Source of the DNA: Candidatus Sericytochromatia bacterium | Lineage (GTDB): Bacteria; Cyanobacteriota; Sericytochromatia; JACMPN01 | Length of the DNA: 9,120 nt | NCBI GenBank assembly: GCA_014377495.1 | Contig: JACMPN010000682.1 | Span: forward strand, 1-9,120 | Direction of reading: 5' to 3' | Part shown: piece after piece, positions 5,381 through 9,120 of the stretch | Layout: each line of letters starts with the position of its first letter | How positions within the stretch are numbered: position 1 is the stretch's first letter | Notes under the pieces: generated by a model | What the model saw: only the letters and a program-made list of their open reading frames with translations | Databases searched by the model: none | What the model was told of the DNA's origin: nothing | Program-made: the position numbers and the translations under genes

Positions 5381-6613
5381 ATGTCCATCATCGTCAAGAA
5401 ATTCGGCGGCACCTCCGTCGCCGACCCGCAGAAGATCCTGCACGTCGCACGGCGACTGATCGAAACGAAGCAGCCGGGGGAGGACACGGTCGTCGTCGTT
5501 TCCGCCATGGGCCACAGCACCGACCACCTGGTGGCACTGGCCAACGAAGTGGCCATGGACGGCGATCAGCGTGAGATGGACATGCTGCTGGCGACCGGCG
5601 AGCAAGTCACCATTGCCCTGCTGGCGATGGCCCTGCAGTCCCTCGGACAGCCCGCCATTTCCCTGACGGGCCCTCAGGCGGGCATCCACACCGACGGCCT
5701 CTACGGCCGCTCGCGGGTGGTCAAGGTCGATGCCGACCGGATCCACAACGAGCTGAAACAGGGTAAAATTGTCGTGGTGGCGGGTTTTCAGGGCCTCTGC
5801 GTCGATGAGATCACGACGCTGGGCCGGGGCGGCTCGGACACGTCGGCCGTCGTCCTGGCGGCAGCCCTGGGTGCACCGGTCTGTGAGATCTACACGGATG
5901 TCGCCGGCGTCTATACCTGCGATCCCCGCATTGTCCCGAACGCCCGCAAACTGACGGAGATCTCTTACGAGGAGATGCTGGAGCTAGCCAGCCTCGGGGC
6001 CCAGGTGCTGCACCCGCGGTCCGTGGAGTGCGCCAAGGATCACGGCATCGTCATTCATGTGCGTTCGACCTTCCGGTCGGACGAAGGCACCTTCGTGAAG
6101 GGAGTGGAAGCTTTGGAAACGCAAAATCCGGTCAATGGCGTGACTCTGGATCTCAACCAAGCCAAAGTGGCGCTCCTCAACGTGCCCGACCGGCCCGGCG
6201 TCGCTGCCACCCTGTTTCAGGCGATCGGCAAGGCCGGCATAAGCGTCGATATGATCATCCAGTCCGTCCGTGGTGAGATCACCAACGACATCGCCTTCAC
6301 GGTGGCCGCCGGTGACCTCGAAAAGACGAAAAAGGTCGCCGAGCAGATCGCCCAAGACATCGGCGGCGGCGAAGTGGTCTTTGATCCCAATATCGCCAAA
6401 GTCTCAATCGTCGGCGTGGGCATGGTCGGACGGCCCGCCGTCGCCAGCTCGATGTTTGAAGCACTGAGCAGCCGGGGGATCAACATCCAGATGATCTCGA
6501 CCTCCGAGATCAAGATCTCCTGCGTCGTCGAGAAGGCCCGGGCCAAAGAAGCCGCCCAGAGCATCCACGAGTTCTTCGGCTTGGAACAATCGGTCCAACC
6601 CCAGTTGGTCTAG
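5381..6613 (+). CDS. lysC: Aspartate kinase (aspartokinase)
   Basis: A 410-residue monofunctional aspartokinase that phosphorylates L-aspartate, the committed step to lysine, threonine and methionine. It starts at ATG 5381, giving MSIIVKKFGGTSVA, with GAAGG at 5367-5371 spaced 9 nt. The N-terminal amino-acid kinase domain (1 to about 230) has KKFGGTSV at 6 to 13, LATGEQ at 70 to 75, and TLGRGGSDTSAV at 146 to 157. Two ACT domains follow: one around VALLNVPDRPGVAATLF (263 to 279) and one around VSIVGVGMVGRPAVASSMF (341 to 359), with STSEIKISCVV at 373 to 383. This is the class regulated by lysine and/or threonine through the ACT domains. It lacks a fused homoserine dehydrogenase. A possible internal start for a separate regulatory subunit lies at residue 245. 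It is the last gene of the thrB unit and is convergent with the GH26 gene. Confidence 0.95.
   Translation: MSIIVKKFGGTSVADPQKILHVARRLIETKQPGEDTVVVVSAMGHSTDHLVALANEVAMDGDQREMDMLLATGEQVTIALLAMALQSLGQPAISLTGPQAGIHTDGLYGRSRVVKVDADRIHNELKQGKIVVVAGFQGLCVDEITTLGRGGSDTSAVVLAAALGAPVCEIYTDVAGVYTCDPRIVPNARKLTEISYEEMLELASLGAQVLHPRSVECAKDHGIVIHVRSTFRSDEGTFVKGVEALETQNPVNGVTLDLNQAKVALLNVPDRPGVAATLFQAIGKAGISVDMIIQSVRGEITNDIAFTVAAGDLEKTKKVAEQIAQDIGGGEVVFDPNIAKVSIVGVGMVGRPAVASSMFEALSSRGINIQMISTSEIKISCVVEKARAKEAAQSIHEFFGLEQSVQPQLV
6101..6115 (+). promoter_or_regulatory. Candidate internal ribosome-binding site and TTG start in lysC
   Basis: GGAG at 6101-6104 (within AAGGGAG) lies 8 nt before an in-frame TTG at 6113, codon 245 of lysC. 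The product would be a 166-residue protein carrying both ACT domains. Alpha2beta2 aspartokinases of Bacillus and Corynebacterium have an internal start at nearly this position (about residue 246 to 250). The similarity of position is the main support. Confidence 0.3.
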
Positions 6614-6651
6614 TCCACACCCTCCGCCTCTTTACGGGCCCTCCCTGGTAC

Positions 6652-7869
6652 CTACCAGTGGGGGCTCGTCTGGCGTGGACCCGACGGCAACCAGATGGTG
6701 CCCCGCCGCCAGACGCTCATGAAGACCGGCGGTACGTAAGGTGCAGGCGATGCGGCTGGTGCCGGGGGATGGAACGCCGGCGGATTGCCCGGCGGGGCCC
6801 AGATATGGGGGCCGGCAACGCCGCTGCGGTAGCTGGCGGTCACGGGCTTGTCGGCCTCGAGGGCCCAATAGGAACCATCCTGGTCCCGGTTGAACCAGCA
6901 GATGGCCTTGAGGTTTTTGACCCGGGCCAGGTCCTGCCAGAGACTGGCCGTCCATGCCGCCCCCTGTTCGTCGGTGCGATCGGCGGCGGTCTCGGCAATG
7001 ATGATCGGTTTGCCGGTTTGTTGGAATCGGCTGAGGAGGTTGCCAGCCAACCGCACCCCGTTAAAGATCGCCAGGGGCAGATTGTCGGAAGAGACCCGCC
7101 AACCGTAGCCGTCGACACCCAACCAATCGACCTGATCGGAGCCCGGATAGTAGAACCCCGGATCGTTCCAAACTTCATCGGGGCCCAGTCCCCAGGCATC
7201 GGGACACCAGACCCAGGTCAGGTTGGGGAGTCCGCCGGCCAGGGCCCGCAGGCGTTTCCAGGCTGTGACGTAACGGGCGGGGCCACCATCGGCGCCACCG
7301 TTCCGCAGACCGCTCCACGCATGGCCGCCGTTCATTTCCCAGCCCCAACGGAGCAGGATCGGCGAGCCCCAGGCGGCGGCATCCGTGACGAACGTGCGGA
7401 AGGCGGCGTCGTTGGTGCCATCCAGGATCGGATCGAGCGATTTGTCTCCGGCAAAGGCGATGGAAATCAAGGGCATGGCCCCGCCGGCCCGGATCTCGTC
7501 GCAGGCCGCTTGGGGGAATCCGGCGGCAACGGGGATAAACAGATGGACGATGCCCAACTTCTTGCCGACGAGGCCCTCAAAGTCGGCGATGCGCCGACGG
7601 ATCGTCTTGCGGTCCGGAGCATCGCCGACGAACGCCCCATGCGCCACGGCTGCGGGCCCGGCGACAGGGGCGGTCGAAGTCACCGACTGCGTCGGCACGA
7701 CGTACCCCGATTGCGTAGGCAGGACATACGCACCGAACCAGGCAGCCGGGATCGGCGGTCCGGCCGTCGGACGTTGACAGGCATCGGCAAGGAAAACCGT
7801 CGCCAACGCCGCAACCAAAGCGCGGCCGACCTTGCCGCCCTGCCGTAAAAGCCGTTGCCAATTGCTCAT
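6652..7869 (-). CDS. Exported GH26-type glycoside hydrolase (beta-mannanase-like)
   Basis: A 405-residue protein starting at ATG 7869. I prefer this to TTG 7974 because residues 1 to 30 then form a signal peptide: basic RLLRQGGKVGR, hydrophobic ALVAALATVFLA, then DAC. Cys31 could be a lipoprotein Cys, but the lipobox (LADAC) is imperfect, so ordinary Sec export is possible. Residues 75 to 350 form a TIM-barrel of GH26 type: ILLRWGWEMNGG (171 to 182) carries the acid/base Glu178, VDWLGVDGYG (247 to 256) follows, and GKPIIIAETAAD (286 to 297) carries the nucleophile Glu293. It probably cleaves beta-mannan or a related beta-glycan outside the cytoplasm. A tandem YVLPTQS/YVVPTQS lies at 48 to 62, and a proline-rich tail (about 355 to 405) follows the catalytic domain. 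No clear SD precedes ATG 7869. It is divergent from the GNAT gene. Confidence 0.8.
   Translation of the reverse strand: MSNWQRLLRQGGKVGRALVAALATVFLADACQRPTAGPPIPAAWFGAYVLPTQSGYVVPTQSVTSTAPVAGPAAVAHGAFVGDAPDRKTIRRRIADFEGLVGKKLGIVHLFIPVAAGFPQAACDEIRAGGAMPLISIAFAGDKSLDPILDGTNDAAFRTFVTDAAAWGSPILLRWGWEMNGGHAWSGLRNGGADGGPARYVTAWKRLRALAGGLPNLTWVWCPDAWGLGPDEVWNDPGFYYPGSDQVDWLGVDGYGWRVSSDNLPLAIFNGVRLAGNLLSRFQQTGKPIIIAETAADRTDEQGAAWTASLWQDLARVKNLKAICWFNRDQDGSYWALEADKPVTASYRSGVAGPHIWAPPGNPPAFHPPAPAASPAPYVPPVFMSVWRRGTIWLPSGPRQTSPHW
7684..7728 (-). repeat. Tandem 7-residue coding repeat in the GH26 linker
   Basis: Residues 48 to 54 (YVLPTQS) and 56 to 62 (YVVPTQS) of the GH26 protein repeat with one Gly between. 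The DNA copies differ at several third positions, so the duplication is not very recent, or it is kept at the protein level. Confidence 0.6.
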
Positions 7870-7958
7870 AGGCACACGGTAAACGATTGGCAACTGTTTA
7901 TCTTTGGTCGATCTAGCTGAAGCTTGCACTGTCCGGACTGGAAGCCCAGGGAAGATCT

Positions 7959-7967
7959 TGGTACGAT
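7959..7967 (+). promoter_or_regulatory. Candidate extended -10 promoter for the GNAT leader
   Basis: TG at 7959-7960, one base, then TACGAT at 7962-7967 form an extended -10 element with no good -35. Transcription would start at about 7974, a few bases before the first of the stacked inverted repeats. Confidence 0.3.
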
Positions 7968-7980
7968 AGGCCAATTGACC

Positions 7981-8095
7981 GGATCAAGGGTTTGATCCAA
8001 AGGCAGAAAGTCGCCGACACCACACCTGTACCCGCTTTCTCGTTGCGTATGGGGTGACTTTCGCCCATCAACGTCGATGGGGGCCCGCATGGGCC
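7981..8095 (+). promoter_or_regulatory. Candidate structured 5' leader (four consecutive hairpins) of the GNAT gene
   Basis: Four non-overlapping inverted repeats follow one another. (a) GGATCAA 7981-7987 with TTGATCC 7992-7998, 4-nt loop. (b) GAAAGTCGCC 8006-8015 with GGTGACTTTC 8053-8062, 10 pairs including one G-U, enclosing 37 nt. (c) CCCATC 8064-8069 with GATGGG 8076-8081, 6-nt loop. (d) GGCCC 8082-8086 with GGGCC 8091-8095, 4-nt loop. Stem d ends 5 nt before the AGGT of the GNAT SD. There is no T-tract, so none is an obvious terminator. I do not recognise it as a known riboswitch. Repeat (a) could instead be a DNA operator in the divergent region. The remaining intergenic sequence (7870-7958) shows nothing I can name. 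Confidence 0.4.
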
Positions 8096-8109
8096 ATGTG
8101 AGGTAAGAG

Positions 8110-8619
8110 TTGAACGACGCGACGATCATCCAGGCGTCCCTGCGTGACCTGACGACCTTGCTGTCGCTGATCACCGATTATCACGCGTGGGAAGAAATCC
8201 CCGATCCCCCCAACCTCGTCGAGGCCATCGAATTTCTGCTCGCAGCCGACCATCCCGGCGGCTTCTGGATCGCCTGGGACGGGGATCGCCCTGTCGCCTA
8301 TGTGGCCGTGACTCTCCGATTCAGCCTGGCTGCCGGCGGCGACGTCCTCGTCATCGACGAGTTGTTCGTCCTCGAAGCAGCCCGCAACCACGGCCTTGGC
8401 CGGCGCCTGATCGATACCACCCACGCCTATGGCGCCGCCATCGGCTGCCGGGAACTCCTCCTTGAAGTCGCCAACAGCAATCGCACCGCCCAGGCGTTCT
8501 ACGCCGCCCTCGGCTTTACGCCGCGGCTCCGCCGTTGCTGGGAACGCCCCATCCTTCCCATGGCAGCCGTCGCCTCCGTCGGCCGCTACCCCCCCAACAC
8601 GGCCGTTATGCTTCCGTAA
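8110..8619 (+). CDS. GNAT-family N-acetyltransferase
   Basis: A 169-residue acetyl-CoA-dependent acetyltransferase of unknown substrate. It starts at TTG 8110, with AGGT at 8101-8104 spaced 5 nt, giving MNDATIIQASLRDL, the usual first strand and helix of the fold. Motif A is complete: VLVIDELFVLEAARNHGLG (79 to 97), with the pyrophosphate-binding R-N-H-G-L-G loop at 92 to 97. Motif B follows as LLLEVANSNRTAQAFYAALGF (116 to 136), with Asn124 and Tyr131. The short C-terminal tail (137 to 169) is not characteristic. It seems monocistronic: it is divergent from GH26 and 189 bp before the next gene. The unusual feature is the hairpin-rich leader upstream. The protein sequence alone cannot separate small-molecule from ribosomal-protein acetylation. 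Confidence 0.88.
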   Translation: MNDATIIQASLRDLTTLLSLITDYHAWEEIPDPPNLVEAIEFLLAADHPGGFWIAWDGDRPVAYVAVTLRFSLAAGGDVLVIDELFVLEAARNHGLGRRLIDTTHAYGAAIGCRELLLEVANSNRTAQAFYAALGFTPRLRRCWERPILPMAAVASVGRYPPNTAVMLP

Positions 8620-8808
8620 AGCGGAATTCCGCCAGGCGTTAACCTGCCGTTCTTGGCAAATCCCTAACCCCCCTGTCCATAGGCCTTTCACCATTGTCGA
8701 ACGACTTCCGCCAATGTTAAGAGACCCTTACCCGGAAGATAAGAAGCTTTCCGGGCATACGGTCGATTAACACGGTGGAGGCCGGATGAGGCCTAAGGGG
8801 AGGAAATC
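8620..8808 (+). other. Intergenic region with dyads upstream of the 8809 gene
   Basis: No gene is visible. The palindrome GCGGAATTCCGC (8621-8632) directly follows the GNAT stop but lacks a T-tract. CCCGGAA (8731-8737) pairs with TTCCGGG (8749-8755) around 11 nt, and AGGCC (8779-8783) with GGCCT (8790-8794) around 6 nt. The last two would lie in the leader of the next gene. TTGTCG (8694-8699) followed after 17 bp by TTAAGA (8717-8722) is a weak promoter candidate. Confidence 0.35.
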
Positions 8809-9120
8809 ATGGCAGCGGCAGTCAAGTTGTTCGGCAAAGTGGCGGCGGGTTTCGTGGACACGAAGCACGACCACCCCATGACGGCCGAGTGGGCTGAAGC
8901 CCTGGCAGCGATTCCCCTGAGCCGAATGATGGCCAAGCCCTGCACCGGCAAGAACGTCTCCGAAAAGCTGCGGTCGGCGATCAGCCTGGCCGGCAACTCG
9001 CACATGTTCGGCGTGGCCAGTCTGTTCCCGTTGCGGCCGGATCTGGCCGAGCAGTTCCGGCCCACCCACCTGGCCGATTCCACCGACCTCTTCACGCCGT
9101 CCTTCGACATCCGTGGCCCC
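8809..9120 (+). CDS. Unrecognised protein (5' part only)
   Basis: A frame open from ATG 8809 to the window end (104 codons), preceded by a very strong SD (GGGGAGGA, 8797-8804). The visible part starts MAAAVKLFGKVAAGFVDTKH, then alternates Ala/Leu-rich helical stretches (TAEWAEALAAIPLSRMMA, EKLRSAISLAG) with polar linkers, ending near PTHLADSTDLFTPSFDIRGP. I see no signal peptide, membrane segment, cysteine cluster or nucleotide-binding motif. I do not recognise the family and assign no function. The SD, the codon pattern like the neighbouring genes and the absence of stops make it a real gene. It is incomplete at the 3' end. Confidence 0.75.
   Translation, partial: MAAAVKLFGKVAAGFVDTKHDHPMTAEWAEALAAIPLSRMMAKPCTGKNVSEKLRSAISLAGNSHMFGVASLFPLRPDLAEQFRPTHLADSTDLFTPSFDIRGP

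Noticed and set aside
6645..6658. CTGGTA-CC-TACCAG dyad at the lysC/GH26 convergent end as a terminator
   Set aside because: The 2-nt loop is too tight, there is no T-tract on either strand, and it overlaps the GH26 stop.
6658..7848. 396-codon open frame antisense to the GH26 gene
   Set aside because: The composition follows the complement of a GC-rich gene, no family motif is seen, and the opposite strand has clear GH26 catalytic motifs.
8006..8062. tRNA-like element (7-bp closing stem)
   Set aside because: Only 57 nt long, with no T-arm GTTCGA-type sequence and no D or anticodon arms.
8068..8694. 208-codon minus-strand frame opposite the GNAT gene
   Set aside because: No recognisable motif, and it runs over the hairpin leader; the GNAT motifs on the plus strand are complete.

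Overview
The window is GC-rich bacterial chromosome with densely packed genes, several GTG or TTG starts and purine-rich Shine-Dalgarno (SD) sites. I see no rRNA, tRNA, CRISPR array, IS element or phage gene. The genes do not fix the lineage. Aspartokinase is the ordinary two-ACT form, not the longer cyanobacterial form, so I call the organism only a GC-rich free-living bacterium.

Layout, left to right. (1) Position 1 to about 63, minus strand: possibly the N-terminal end of an exported protein. (2) 194-2148, plus strand: a two-gene unit made of a tryptophanase/tyrosine phenol-lyase family enzyme, with tryptophanase-type specificity residues, and a Nudix hydrolase that overlaps it by 4 nt. 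(3) 2191-4197, minus strand, transcribed leftwards: an HNH endonuclease, an intrinsic terminator, a broken alpha/beta-hydrolase gene (frameshift plus internal deletion) carrying a perfect 39-bp hairpin, then a TPR plus family-2 glycosyltransferase whose metal-binding and acceptor-side motifs are altered. (4) 4443-6613, plus strand: homoserine kinase (thrB) and aspartokinase (lysC), two enzymes of the aspartate-family pathway to threonine, methionine and lysine. (5) 6652-7869, minus strand: an exported GH26-type glycoside hydrolase with a proline-rich tail. (6) 7870-8109: a divergent intergenic region rich in inverted repeats, leading into a GNAT acetyltransferase (8110-8619, plus). (7) 8809 to the window end: the start of an unrecognised gene with a strong SD.

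The neighbours are mostly housekeeping or accessory metabolism, and no multi-gene defence or mobile system is visible. The most interesting signals are the run of stacked hairpins upstream of the acetyltransferase (a candidate structured leader RNA), the perfect palindrome at the frameshift of the hydrolase pseudogene (a probable template-switch scar), the tryptophanase active site on a phenol-lyase-like backbone, and two candidate translation controls: an SD-masking hairpin before thrB and an internal start in lysC. All are inferences from sequence reading alone.
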